In this document: positions 28,676-35,718 of the stretch, in pieces
Layout: each line of letters opens with the position of its first letter
Position numbering within the stretch: the stretch's first letter is position 1
Source: Azotobacter chroococcum
GTDB taxonomy: Bacteria > Pseudomonadota > Gammaproteobacteria > Pseudomonadales > Pseudomonadaceae
Assembly (NCBI RefSeq): GCF_004339665.1
Contig: NZ_SMMU01000002.1
Coordinates: 248,001-312,000, forward strand
Reading direction: 5' to 3'
DNA length: 64,000 nt
Notes under the pieces: model-generated
Told to the model about the DNA's origin: nothing
Databases searched by the model: none
Seen by the model: only the letters and a program-made list of their open reading frames with translations
Position numbers and translations under genes: made by a program

Positions 28676-29562
28676 GCGGATACCTCCTGCCACTGGCGCA
28701 GGTCGTTGAAGTCGGAGAGGTTGAGCGGCGCCCCGGCGGGCCAAGACGGGAACACCACGTCACAGCCCAGCGCCACGGCGGCGCGGTTGGCGGCGTCCCG
28801 GCCAGGGTTGCCCTTGCCCTCGGCCTCGGTCTGGCGGTCGTCGTCGCCGGCCACGATCAGCACGGCCTCCGAGTAGCGGCGGCGCAGGTGCTGCCCGACC
28901 GCCAGCAGGTTGCCGGCGTTCAGGGCTACGGCCACGGCGGCGCCGCTGTGCTCGTGGAGCGTCGCTCCGGTGGCCCAGCCCTCGCAGAGGTACAGCGGCT
29001 GCCCGGCCTCGACCTGGCCGAGCGTGGAGTAGCAACCCGTCACCCGCCCTCCGGACAGGAAGCGCTTGCTGCCGTCCGGGGCGATGCGTTGCAGGTTCAC
29101 CAGCCGGGCGGCATGGAACAGCGGCACCAGCAGCTCGCCGCCGCGCTGGCGCAGGCCGTGGGGCTTCACACCCTTGGCGACCAGGTACGGGTGGCCGGCT
29201 TCGGCGCGGCGGGCTCCCTGCCAGCAGCGGGCGGCCCAGCTTTCGGCAGCCGCCCAGCGGCGGCGCTGCTCGGCCTCTCGCTGGCGCCGGGCCTGCTCGA
29301 TGCGCTGGCGCACCTGCTCGGCTTCCTGCGGGTCGGTGGGCTGGCGGCTGCTCCAGTGGTGGACCGCGCCAGCCTTCCAGCTGCCGAAGGCGCCAGCGGC
29401 CAGCCCGTCCGGGAACAGCACATACCAGCCGTTGCAGCTGCCGCTGCGGTCGCCGGGGACGTGGAAGCGGTGGAGCTGGGCATCAGGCTCGGGCAGCCAC
29501 TCCAGCGGGCCGAAGGCGCCTTGCAGGGCGTCACGGAAGGCAGTCACGCAATCGAGACTCAT
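28672..29562 (-). CDS. TOPRIM-domain primase
   Basis: A 296-residue primase-like protein. The TOPRIM catalytic glutamate is in YLCEGWATGATL near residue 194 and the aspartates in IVAGDDDRQTE near 238. An N-terminal DNA-binding region contains WYVLFPDGLAAGAFGSWKAG, and an Arg/Glu coiled-coil spans about residues 70-110. The start at 29562 has a strong Shine-Dalgarno, GAGGAGG, 7 bases upstream. It overlaps the helicase gene by 4 bp. The pair is analogous to the single primase-helicase (alpha) protein of phage P4. Confidence 0.88.
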   Translation of the reverse strand: MSLDCVTAFRDALQGAFGPLEWLPEPDAQLHRFHVPGDRSGSCNGWYVLFPDGLAAGAFGSWKAGAVHHWSSRQPTDPQEAEQVRQRIEQARRQREAEQRRRWAAAESWAARCWQGARRAEAGHPYLVAKGVKPHGLRQRGGELLVPLFHAARLVNLQRIAPDGSKRFLSGGRVTGCYSTLGQVEAGQPLYLCEGWATGATLHEHSGAAVAVALNAGNLLAVGQHLRRRYSEAVLIVAGDDDRQTEAEGKGNPGRDAANRAAVALGCDVVFPSWPAGAPLNLSDFNDLRQWQEVSA

Positions 29563-29763
29563 AGACGGTCCTCCTCGAGGCTCTCCAGGCGAGCGACCAG
29601 CGCCACGCTCGGCGGTGCTGCTGGTCTGGTCGGTGGCGCGGTGGAGCGCCTGCTGCGCGGCGCGGATCAGCTCCAGGTGGTGCGGGGTCAGTTGCAGGAC
29701 CGGGCCTTTCTGCGGGCAAGCCGATCCCGTCGCCGCCGGCTGGCAGCGTTGAAAATCACGCAT
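29559..29763 (-). pseudogene. Small element protein, apparently frameshifted
   Basis: The frame opens at 29763 with MRDFQRCQPAATGSAC and continues through LTPHHLELIRAAQQALHRATDQ. It then becomes arginine/glycine-rich and runs into the primase frame. A one-base shift near 29598-29605 instead yields SVALVARLESLEEDRL and a stop whose bases overlap the primase start (ATGA). That is the pattern of every other junction in this operon. The 205-bp span is one base out of frame. Mutation and sequencing error are both possible. Confidence 0.5.
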
Positions 29764-29766
29764 GGG

Positions 29767-30141
29767 TCAGTCCTCGAAGGCTTCGGGGTCGAAGGGCTCG
29801 GCGCCCGCTCGCAGGGCTCGCATGCCGACTACGGCCAGCGCAGCAAGGCCCGTGGCAAAGCCGCACTCGGCGCCAGCGCCACCGGTCTTCCAGTAGGGGG
29901 ACATCAGGGCGAACTGGATCGCCTCGAAGGCCTCCACCTCGTCAACGGCGTGCAGGGTGCGCACCTCCTCGAGCAGGGACTCGCCGAGGCGGTGCTCGAT
30001 GTTCCACTGGTTGGGCTGGGGCGGCACCCGGGCGGGCGCCCAGTTGATGAAGCGCGGATCCTCGTCGGCGGTGTAGCCGGTGAAGCTCAGGCCGGCGCGG
30101 GTGGTAATGGCGCGTGTGAGGTTGTTCCAGATGGGCGTCAT
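29767..30141 (-). CDS. Hypothetical element protein
   Basis: A 124-residue protein starting MTPIWNNLTRAITTRAGL. It has a globular N-terminal half (SFTGYTADEDPRFINWAPAR), a helical acidic centre (EVRTLHAVDEVEAFEAIQFAL) and an alanine/glycine-rich hydrophobic stretch (FATGLAALAVVGMRAL) that might contact the membrane. No family is recognised. It overlaps the upstream gene by 4 bp (ATGA) and precedes the small frameshifted gene by 3 bp, inside the replication operon. Confidence 0.75.
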   Translation of the reverse strand: MTPIWNNLTRAITTRAGLSFTGYTADEDPRFINWAPARVPPQPNQWNIEHRLGESLLEEVRTLHAVDEVEAFEAIQFALMSPYWKTGGAGAECGFATGLAALAVVGMRALRAGAEPFDPEAFED

Positions 30142-30434
30142 TGGGCACCCCCTGCGGCGTCGAGCTGGCTTTTCAGTTGCTCAGTCTGCTGCTCCAGGTA
30201 CTCGGACCAGTCCACCGCGGCCTGCTCGCCCAGGCCGGCGAGATACTGGGTGTCGAGCGCTCCGCTGCGGCTGGGGCTGCTCAGGGTGGCGAGCACGCCA
30301 GGCGTTGCCCGGTAGATGGCGCGCAGCAGGGAGGCCAGTGTGTCGAGCTGCTCGCGGGTGGACTCCAGCAGCTCCAGGGCTTCGTCGGCGACGGCCACGG
30401 CGTTGACGGCGGTGTGGGTAGTGCGCTGGCTCAC
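30138..30434 (-). CDS. Helical hypothetical element protein (GTG start)
   Basis: A 98-residue protein starting at a GTG, fixed by an unusually complete Shine-Dalgarno (GGAGGTGATC) 6 bases before it. The protein is mainly helical (DEALELLESTREQLDTLASLLRAI, ending EYLEQQTEQLKSQLDAAGGAQ), compatible with a coiled-coil oligomer. The GTG overlaps the stop of the preceding gene and its own stop overlaps the following ATG. No family is recognised. Confidence 0.75.
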   Translation of the reverse strand: MSQRTTHTAVNAVAVADEALELLESTREQLDTLASLLRAIYRATPGVLATLSSPSRSGALDTQYLAGLGEQAAVDWSEYLEQQTEQLKSQLDAAGGAQ

Positions 30435-30613
30435 TGGATCACCTCCACTGCTTCCGGGGCCTTGGTGGTGGTGCGGTCCTCGATGTGCTCGGGCAGGGAC
30501 TGGTGGCCGGCGGCGAGCGCCAGCTGTTCCAGGTCGGACAGACGCACACCGGCCGGAAGGCGCATGTTGCCCAGCACGCGGCCGGTGCTGTCGATCAGTT
30601 GGACGGCGATCAC
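30431..30613 (-). CDS. Small hypothetical element protein (GTG start)
   Basis: A 60-residue protein reading IAVQLIDSTGRVLGNMRLPAGVR and ending KAPEAVEVIQ. It starts at a GTG with AGGAGGTG about 6 bases upstream. GTGA overlaps link it to the genes on both sides. A longer frame extends to 31519 but is low-complexity and crosses the regulatory region, so the short form is chosen. No family is recognised. Confidence 0.7.
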   Translation of the reverse strand: MIAVQLIDSTGRVLGNMRLPAGVRLSDLEQLALAAGHQSLPEHIEDRTTTKAPEAVEVIQ

Positions 30614-30783
30614 AGGGCCACCTCCTGCGCTTCCAGGGCGCGGGCCTTGGCCATGTGGTCGTTGTAGCGGGAGAGACGGACGGACAGGGAGGAGTTCGCA
30701 CGGAGGGCGGCCATGGCCATAGCGCGGTGGGCGCTGGCGCGTTGCCGGAGTGCGGACGGATTGAGGGCGGGGTCGTGCTTCAT
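30610..30783 (-). CDS. First gene of the replication operon, small helical protein
   Basis: A 57-residue basic helical protein starting MKHDPALNPSALRQRASAHR. AAGGAG lies 9 bases upstream. It is the first gene after the leader region and overlaps the next gene by 4 bp. No family is recognised; small basic ORFs in this position are common in P4-like replication operons, which is context and not proof of function. Confidence 0.7.
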   Translation of the reverse strand: MKHDPALNPSALRQRASAHRAMAMAALRANSSLSVRLSRYNDHMAKARALEAQEVAL

Positions 30784-31163
30784 GGGGTACAGCTCCTTGG
30801 GTAGTGGAGCCGTCACCGCTTGCGGCCAAGCAAGGAATGGCGACGGCTGTACGCGGGTTGGCCGACCGGTACCCAAGGAAACCGGCACACCCGAAGGTGT
30901 CCCACGCACAGCCGCCATAACACGAAACTGCGGGCACAAAAAAAGCGCCTGCGTTCGGATGGTGGGCGCTTGTGCGCCTTAGGTAGTTCGACCGGCCAAG
31001 GTCGGCCACGGGATTTACCGTGACGGGCACAGAATAGTGCCGGTTGCTGGCACGTGCAACACCCGGTTTCAGGCTATCGGGCCCATAGCCAACCGGTTGT
31101 TGCATATGCCGTTTGGCCGTGTCATTCCTTTCAGTATGAACCACCAGAAAGAGGTGATCGAGC
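30784..31163. promoter_or_regulatory. Divergent control region and leader of the replication operon
   Basis: This 380-bp gap separates the leftward replication operon from the rightward RHH gene. It contains the palindrome CAACCGGTTG near 31089, the dyad GGCTAT-N7-ATAGCC just before it, a GTTGC...GCAAC pair near 31040-31060, a leader hairpin ACACC-CGAA-GGTGT near 30890, and a minus-strand terminator (30938-30971). No promoter elements were identified with confidence. Confidence 0.5.
30938..30971 (-). terminator. Intrinsic terminator in the leader of the replication operon
   Basis: On the minus strand, AAGCGCC...GGCGCTT (stem 30965-30971 with 30943-30949) is followed by a run of seven T. It lies before the first gene of the operon, so it would act as an attenuator if the promoter is to its right. 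Confidence 0.6.
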
Positions 31164-31415
31164 ATGGAGAAGGTAATGGAGCGGTTCCAAACCGATCTGC
31201 TGAACTCTGTACAGGCCTTGGTGGAGTCCGTGCGGCAGATGGAGGCCGGCGAGGCGGTAGAGCTACCACCAGATGGCAAGGTTTCCGTCACCGTTCGGCT
31301 ACCACCCGAGCTGGTGGAGGCCTTCCGCGCCACGGGCGACGGCTGGCAGGCCCGGATGGATGCCGCCCTGGCCGACTGGTTGCGGATGAACTCGCCAGCC
31401 AGGACGCTGATGTAG
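31164..31415 (+). CDS. BrnA-like ribbon-helix-helix protein, no partner toxin
   Basis: An 83-residue protein. The C-terminal half VSVTVRLPPELVEAFRATGDGWQARMDAALADWL has the pattern of BrnA-type RHH antitoxins (short beta strand, helix, GxGWQxRM, helix). AGAGGTGATC precedes the start by 5 bases. No BrnT toxin lies next to it, so it may be an autonomous repressor. Its position, divergent from the replication operon, suits an element regulator. It is followed by a strong terminator. Confidence 0.75.
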   Translation: MEKVMERFQTDLLNSVQALVESVRQMEAGEAVELPPDGKVSVTVRLPPELVEAFRATGDGWQARMDAALADWLRMNSPARTLM

Positions 31416-31465
31416 CTCTCGGCTCCGACAGGAGGGCATCCGCTGGCCGTCCGCATCGGGCCAGC

Positions 31466-31504
31466 AACGCGGGGGCGGCGATCTGCCGTGGCCCCGCGTT
31501 TTTC
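31466..31504 (+). terminator. Intrinsic terminator after the RHH gene
   Basis: Perfect 9-bp stem AACGCGGGG / CCCCGCGTT (31466-31474 and 31492-31500) followed by a T-tract. It sits between the RHH gene and the convergent Rha gene. Confidence 0.75.
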
Positions 31505-31515
31505 ATTGGAGGCGA

Positions 31516-32187
31516 TCATGCTGCGCGCCCTCCCAGCAGCAGAGCTCCTGCGCCTGTCATGTAGGCCAGTACCGCGGCCTTCGCCTTGCCGAATGCCTTG
31601 CGGTGATCGTCGCCGCGCTCAAGGCTGGCATGCAGGTGATTCCGCCAGACCGCCTGAAGCGTCGTCAGCAACAGCCGCTGCTCGATGGTCAGCGTGTCGC
31701 GCTCGCCGCTGGCAATCCCCATGACGGCGTTCAGCGCCTTGTTGGCGTTGATGTGAAACATGCGCTCCGGGGTGTCGCTGCCGCGCTCCTTGGCGCGCTG
31801 GGCCAGGGCGGCCACCTCGTCGTGCATGGCGTGATAGAGCGGCAGGTACTGCGCGTCCGTCACGTTGGAGCGGTCGCGGGCCTCGCGGAAGGCAGCGATC
31901 AGGTCTGCCTTCAAATCCACCACGATGTCGGTATTCCGCGACAGTGACAGCAGGAAGTAGCACTGGTCCTCGTTCAGCAGGGCATAGCGCTCGGCCTTGC
32001 CGCCGCCTTGAACCCGCTTACCAACCTCCGTTTGAAACGGAAGATGGCCGAAGCGCTTGAACTTGGCGGCATAGCGCTCGATCAGGTCCATGGAGTTCTT
32101 GTGCTGGTTGCCCAACTGCTTGGCCAGCAGACGGCTATCCGCCCGCGCTTCGCCCTTGAACTGGACCAGGGTAATGGCGTTGCTCAT
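31516..32187 (-). CDS. Rha-family phage regulatory protein
   Basis: A 223-residue protein whose N-terminal 110 residues match the Rha (pRha) domain: DSRLLAKQLGNQHKNSMDLIERY, then YALLNEDQCYFLLSLSRNT and LKADLIAAFREARDR. Rha-domain proteins are phage regulators known for interfering with growth when integration host factor is missing. The C-terminal half is a helical extension of unknown role. Its start overlaps the stop of the upstream gene (ATGA). Confidence 0.82.
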   Translation of the reverse strand: MSNAITLVQFKGEARADSRLLAKQLGNQHKNSMDLIERYAAKFKRFGHLPFQTEVGKRVQGGGKAERYALLNEDQCYFLLSLSRNTDIVVDLKADLIAAFREARDRSNVTDAQYLPLYHAMHDEVAALAQRAKERGSDTPERMFHINANKALNAVMGIASGERDTLTIEQRLLLTTLQAVWRNHLHASLERGDDHRKAFGKAKAAVLAYMTGAGALLLGGRAA

Positions 32188-32567
32188 GCGGCTGCCTCCT
32201 TACGGCCCTTGGCCGGCTTGCTCAGCAGCGCCAGCACTGCACGGGCGCGCTGGTGCTGGCTCTCCGGCAGGCTGTAGCGGGTCACGTCGCAGGGGGCGCC
32301 CCAGCGGTTGGGCACCTTCTCCGGCTGGCGCTGGAACTCCAGGCCGTAGCTGTGCGTCAGCTTGGCAATGGTCGAGTTCAGGCAGTGATCGCCCAGGAGT
32401 TCGGCCTCGAAGCGGTTCAGCGAGTTGCACGGCGCCAGCAGGTAGGCCAGCACACGGGCGATTTTGGTCGGCGCCTTGGCAAACAGCACATCGGGGCTGG
32501 CGCTGGCGGTGATAGACTGGCCTTGCAGCAGGCGGCTTTGTTCTTCGGGACGGGTCGCCTTTTTCAT
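32184..32567 (-). CDS. Hypothetical element protein
   Basis: A 127-residue protein starting MKKATRPEEQSRLLQGQS. The middle (KIARVLAYLLAPCNSLNRFEAELLGDHCLNST) suggests a winged-helix-like fold and resembles small phage proteins that follow AlpA in satellites, but no family is certain. AAGGTGG precedes the start. It begins 2 bp after the AlpA stop and overlaps the Rha gene by 4 bp, forming a three-gene unit. Confidence 0.72.
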   Translation of the reverse strand: MKKATRPEEQSRLLQGQSITASASPDVLFAKAPTKIARVLAYLLAPCNSLNRFEAELLGDHCLNSTIAKLTHSYGLEFQRQPEKVPNRWGAPCDVTRYSLPESQHQRARAVLALLSKPAKGRKEAAA

Positions 32568-32568
32568 T

Positions 32569-32775
32569 TCAGGCCACCTTGCCAAGCTGCTCGGCGATCC
32601 ACGCCTCTACCTCCAGCGAATCCCAGCCGACCGCATGGGCGCCAGCGATGCGCCGGTTCTTCGGAAAGCGGCCATCCTTCATCAGATCGTAAATCGTGGT
32701 GCGCCCCAGGCCGGTGCGGGCCTTCACGGTCGGCAGGCGCCAGATACAGCGGGGTTGTTGAACGGCTTTGGCCAT
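32569..32775 (-). CDS. AlpA-family transcriptional regulator
   Basis: A 68-residue excisionase/MerR-like winged-helix protein. The motif VKARTGLGRTTIYDLMKDGRFPKNRRIAGAHAVGWDSLEVEAWI is the AlpA family signature; AlpA in E. coli activates the integrase gene of the cryptic prophage CP4-57. AGAGGTAA precedes the start. It heads the AlpA - hypothetical - Rha unit and lies just downstream of a 32-bp palindrome. Confidence 0.88.
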   Translation of the reverse strand: MAKAVQQPRCIWRLPTVKARTGLGRTTIYDLMKDGRFPKNRRIAGAHAVGWDSLEVEAWIAEQLGKVA

Positions 32776-32852
32776 CGTCGTTACCTCTAGGCATGCCCCG
32801 GTGCGGGGCGGACGATGGGCAAGGTATGCGGGGTGAGTGGGGTGTCAGCTAG

Positions 32853-32884
32853 GGGTGACATAGTGTCATGACATACTGTCACCC
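32853..32884. promoter_or_regulatory. 32-bp operator-like palindrome upstream of alpA-like gene
   Basis: Two dyads share one centre: outer GGGTGACA...TGTCACCC and inner perfect TGTCATGACA. 26 of 32 positions are symmetric. It lies 78 bp upstream of the AlpA gene and directly after the coiled-coil gene stop, where an operator would be expected. Confidence 0.65.
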
Positions 32885-32891
32885 TCTGCCG

Positions 32892-33572
32892 TCATGCTTT
32901 CGGCAGATCGTCCGGCTTGATGGCCTTGGCCAGCTCTTCGAGCTTCCGCGAGCTCTCCCCGGTGCGCTCCGCGAGGAATATTTGAACCCGCTTTTGTATG
33001 CCGTACGGCATAGGAGTGCTGCGGTCATGCTGATGCCAAAACTCTATGGCGGCGTCACGCATGGCCTCCAGTTGCTTGGTGGCGTAGGGGAATACCAGGC
33101 CGGCAGCCGGAGGCTGTTGGGGGCTCTGCTGATCGGCTTGCGCTGAAAGCTGCTGCTCGAGGTATCTCGCGCGGCGTTCGGCTTGCTCTGCGCGCTCTTG
33201 CATTGCTCGATAGTCGGTGTCACCGCCTTCCGTTACAGCCTGGCTGAGCAGGAGCGCAACCTGTGCTTCCGCCTCCTCTGCCCGTTGTTTCATGGTGACC
33301 GCCTTGTCTCTGTGGTCGAGCATTGCGCCGGTGACATTCGTCAGCTCTTCGATTGAGGCAGCAAGATAGCCATGCAGGGCGCTTTCAAGCTCTGACAGCG
33401 CAGGGGCTTTAGGGCAGGCCGTCTTGAGTTGATCCAGGCTGACGATGAGTGCTTCCGCTTTTTCCCCAATAGGGCTGGATCCCTCGGGCACTGGCTTCCC
33501 ATGTCGATACTTGAGAACGCCCAGCCGCTCCCTCGCAGAGCCGAGCCAGGACCATAGATTTTGTTCGCTCAT
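32892..33572 (-). CDS. Coiled-coil hypothetical element protein
   Basis: A 226-residue protein with a central coiled coil (about residues 85-155, rich in E/A/Q/R, for example EEAEAQVALLLSQAV). The C-terminal domain contains FPYATKQLEAMRDAAIEFW and PMPYGIQKRVQIFLAERTGE. The start ATG at 33572 has GGAGGG 7 bases upstream; a GTG two codons earlier is an alternative. No family is assigned; coiled-coil DNA-binding proteins of the KfrA kind are a possible analogue only. Confidence 0.72.
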   Translation of the reverse strand: MSEQNLWSWLGSARERLGVLKYRHGKPVPEGSSPIGEKAEALIVSLDQLKTACPKAPALSELESALHGYLAASIEELTNVTGAMLDHRDKAVTMKQRAEEAEAQVALLLSQAVTEGGDTDYRAMQERAEQAERRARYLEQQLSAQADQQSPQQPPAAGLVFPYATKQLEAMRDAAIEFWHQHDRSTPMPYGIQKRVQIFLAERTGESSRKLEELAKAIKPDDLPKA

Positions 33573-33674
33573 CAGCACGCCCTCCCAGGCGCCCCACTTC
33601 TTGAATAGATCGGCTGGTCAGGCGGGTGGGAAGTCCGCTTTTCGGGGGCGACCCTAGGTCAGCCGGTAACTCGA

Positions 33675-34910
33675 TTAGGCGCGTTTGAAGTCGCCTTGAA
33701 TGACGTTTTCCGCCGGCGGCGCGGTGATGAACTTCGCCCAGTCGGCCATCAGGGCGCGGCGCTTCTCGATGAAGTCGGACCGTGAATAGGCGCCCTCGGT
33801 CTGGTCGCGCTCATCGTGGGCGAGCGCCAGCTCGCAGACCTCCCGCGGGTAGTGGGTGCGCTCGTTTGCCCAGTCGCGGAAGCTCGACCGGAAGCCGTGC
33901 CGGGTGATGCTCTCGTGCCCGAGGCCGTGCAACAGATTGCGGACGGCGTTGGCGTGCATGACGCCGGACTTGCCTTGGCCGGGGAACAGGTAGGGGCTGT
34001 CGTCGATTCGCGGAATGCTCTCCAGCAGCTCGACCACTTCGGGAGCCAGGGGAATGGCGAATGCCTGGCGCATCTTCATCCGCTCGGCAGGCAGCGACCA
34101 GACGCCGTCCCCTATGTCGAACTCCGACCACTGGGCGAAGCGGACCATGTGCGATCGGGCGCCGGTCAGGATCAGCAGGCGGGCCGCTGCGGCGGCGTGT
34201 CCGTCGATCCCGGCAATCGTGGCCATGAGCGCCGGCACGTCCTGCCATTTCATCGCCGGGAAGTGCTGGCGCTGGCGGGCCTTCCGCTTCTCGGTCTTGC
34301 CCAGCAGGTTTGCCAGGTGCCCACGCCAGCGGGCCGGGTTGTCACCATCGCGCAGACGGCGGGCCTTGGCTGCGTCCAATACCTGCTCGATCTGCCCACG
34401 CACCTCATCGGCGGTGCGGGTCTTCTCCGTCCAGATGGGGCGCAGCACGCGCAGGACGTGTTCCGTTTCGATGTCGCTGGTCGGCATCCTGCCGATGACT
34501 GGAAAGGCATACAGCTCCAGCTTTCGCAGCCAGCCGGCCCGCCACTTCTCCGACCAGGACGAACCATGCGCCTCCCAATACTCGGTCGCCAGCGCATCGA
34601 ATGTGACCTTGCGCGCCTCCTTGATGCGCTGCGCTTCCCGCTGGCGCTCGCGCTCGGCATCGCGGGCGGCCATCGGATCGGTGCCGGCAGCCAACAGCTT
34701 GCGTTGATCCCCGGCGGCCAGGCGGGCGGCCTTCAAACTCACCTCGGGGAAGCTCCCCAAACCCATCTCCCGGCGCTGACCGTTGATCTGGAAACGCAAC
34801 ACCCATGACTTGCGTCCGGTGGCCTTCACGATCAGGCGCAGGCCGGCACCGTCTTCATAGGTGCCCGGCTCCGTCAGGTTCTCGACTTGCTTCGGATTCA
34901 GCTTGCCCAT
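33675..34910 (-). CDS. P4-type tyrosine recombinase (integrase)
   Basis: A 411-residue tyrosine integrase with an N-terminal DUF4102 arm-binding domain (MGKLNPKQVENLTEPGTY; WVLRFQINGQRREMGLGSF), a SAM-like core-binding domain and a C-terminal catalytic domain. Catalytic residues visible are the arginine in LTGARSH near residue 250, HGFRSSFRDW near 338, a histidine in LAHDERD, and the tyrosine in GAYSRSDF near 374. All appear intact. Its start faces the right end of the element, with the heptamer repeats directly in its promoter region. Confidence 0.95.
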   Translation of the reverse strand: MGKLNPKQVENLTEPGTYEDGAGLRLIVKATGRKSWVLRFQINGQRREMGLGSFPEVSLKAARLAAGDQRKLLAAGTDPMAARDAERERQREAQRIKEARKVTFDALATEYWEAHGSSWSEKWRAGWLRKLELYAFPVIGRMPTSDIETEHVLRVLRPIWTEKTRTADEVRGQIEQVLDAAKARRLRDGDNPARWRGHLANLLGKTEKRKARQRQHFPAMKWQDVPALMATIAGIDGHAAAAARLLILTGARSHMVRFAQWSEFDIGDGVWSLPAERMKMRQAFAIPLAPEVVELLESIPRIDDSPYLFPGQGKSGVMHANAVRNLLHGLGHESITRHGFRSSFRDWANERTHYPREVCELALAHDERDQTEGAYSRSDFIEKRRALMADWAKFITAPPAENVIQGDFKRA

Positions 34911-34927
34911 GCTCCACTCCGTTGGTG

Positions 34928-34966
34928 GGGGAACAAATTCTGTTCCCCCATTTGTTCCCCCACTTT
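34928..34966. repeat. Right arm GGGGAAC/GTTCCCC repeats in the integrase promoter region
   Basis: Heptamers start at 34928 (GGGGAAC), 34942 and 34954 (GTTCCCC). A 13-bp inverted repeat (34925-34937 with 34951-34963) is formed. Bases 34941-34966 are identical to 20414-20439 at the left end. Confidence 0.6.
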
Positions 34967-35071
34967 TTCGCGGAAAGCGACAGTGACGAACGGACGATTA
35001 CGGACGGATGATAGGCTGAAACCCGCATGCTAGCTAGGGTTCGCGGAAATGCTCGAATTACTGCGGAAATG

Positions 35072-35098
35072 AAAAAAGCCGGCTTGTGGCCGGCTTTT
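35072..35098 (-). terminator. ppa terminator and putative attR core
   Basis: On the minus strand, GCCGGC-CACAA-GCCGGC is followed by six T, 17 bp after the ppa stop. The first 23 bases of this plus-strand interval repeat the sequence at 20337-20359. Confidence 0.75.
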
Positions 35099-35114
35099 CC
35101 AAGGGGAGGCTGGC

Positions 35115-35642
35115 TTACTTCTGGTAAGCCGCGACCGCCTTGAGAATCTCGGCGCGAGCCGCTTCGGCGTCGCCCCAGCTTTCCACTTTCACCCACTTGC
35201 CCTTTTCGAGGTCCTTGTAGTTCTCGAAGAAGTGCTTGATCTGCTCCAGCAGCAGTGCCGGCAGGTCGGTGTATTCCTTCACGTCCTGGTAGAGGACGGT
35301 CAGCTTGTCGTGCGGTACGGCGATCAGCTTGGCATCGCCGCCGCCTTCGTCGGTCATGTGCAGCACGCCGACCGGACGGGCGCGGATCACCGAACCGGGG
35401 GCGACCGGGTAGGGGGTCACCACCAGCACGTCCAGCGGGTCGCCGTCGTCGGCCAGGGTGTTGGGGATGTAGCCGTAGTTGGCCGGGTAGAACATCGGAG
35501 TCGCCATGAAGCGGTCGACGAACAGGCAGTCGCTGTCCTTGTCGATCTCGTACTTGATGGGCGCGTGATTGGCCGGGATCTCGATCGCGACGTAGATGTC
35601 GTTCGGCAGGTCTTTGCCCGCGGGGATCTTGCTGTAGCTCAT
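35115..35642 (-). CDS. ppa: Inorganic pyrophosphatase (family I)
   Basis: A 175-residue cytoplasmic pyrophosphatase hydrolysing PPi to phosphate. The metal-binding signature is [20 protein letters not shown], with [16 protein letters not shown] before it. Length and the start [13 protein letters not shown] fit the pseudomonad enzyme. Its terminator is the apparent integration site of the element to its left. Confidence 0.97.
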   Translation of the reverse strand: MSYSKIPAGKDLPNDIYVAIEIPANHAPIKYEIDKDSDCLFVDRFMATPMFYPANYGYIPNTLADDGDPLDVLVVTPYPVAPGSVIRARPVGVLHMTDEGGGDAKLIAVPHDKLTVLYQDVKEYTDLPALLLEQIKHFFENYKDLEKGKWVKVESWGDAEAARAEILKAVAAYQK

Positions 35643-35718
35643 GGATTGACTCTCAGGGAAGGCCAAAAAGTGGCCGGGATTATAGGTAGATTTCCGTGCG
35701 CTTGCCATGACGGCCGGC

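Noticed and set aside
30614-31519. Extension of the 60-residue gene's frame to 362 residues
   Set aside because: It would cross two genes and the divergent control region; the GTG at 30613 has a strong ribosome site.
34967-35071. tRNA or tmRNA fragment as integration target
   Set aside because: No tRNA-like stem set or CCA-type end was recognisable at either end of the element.
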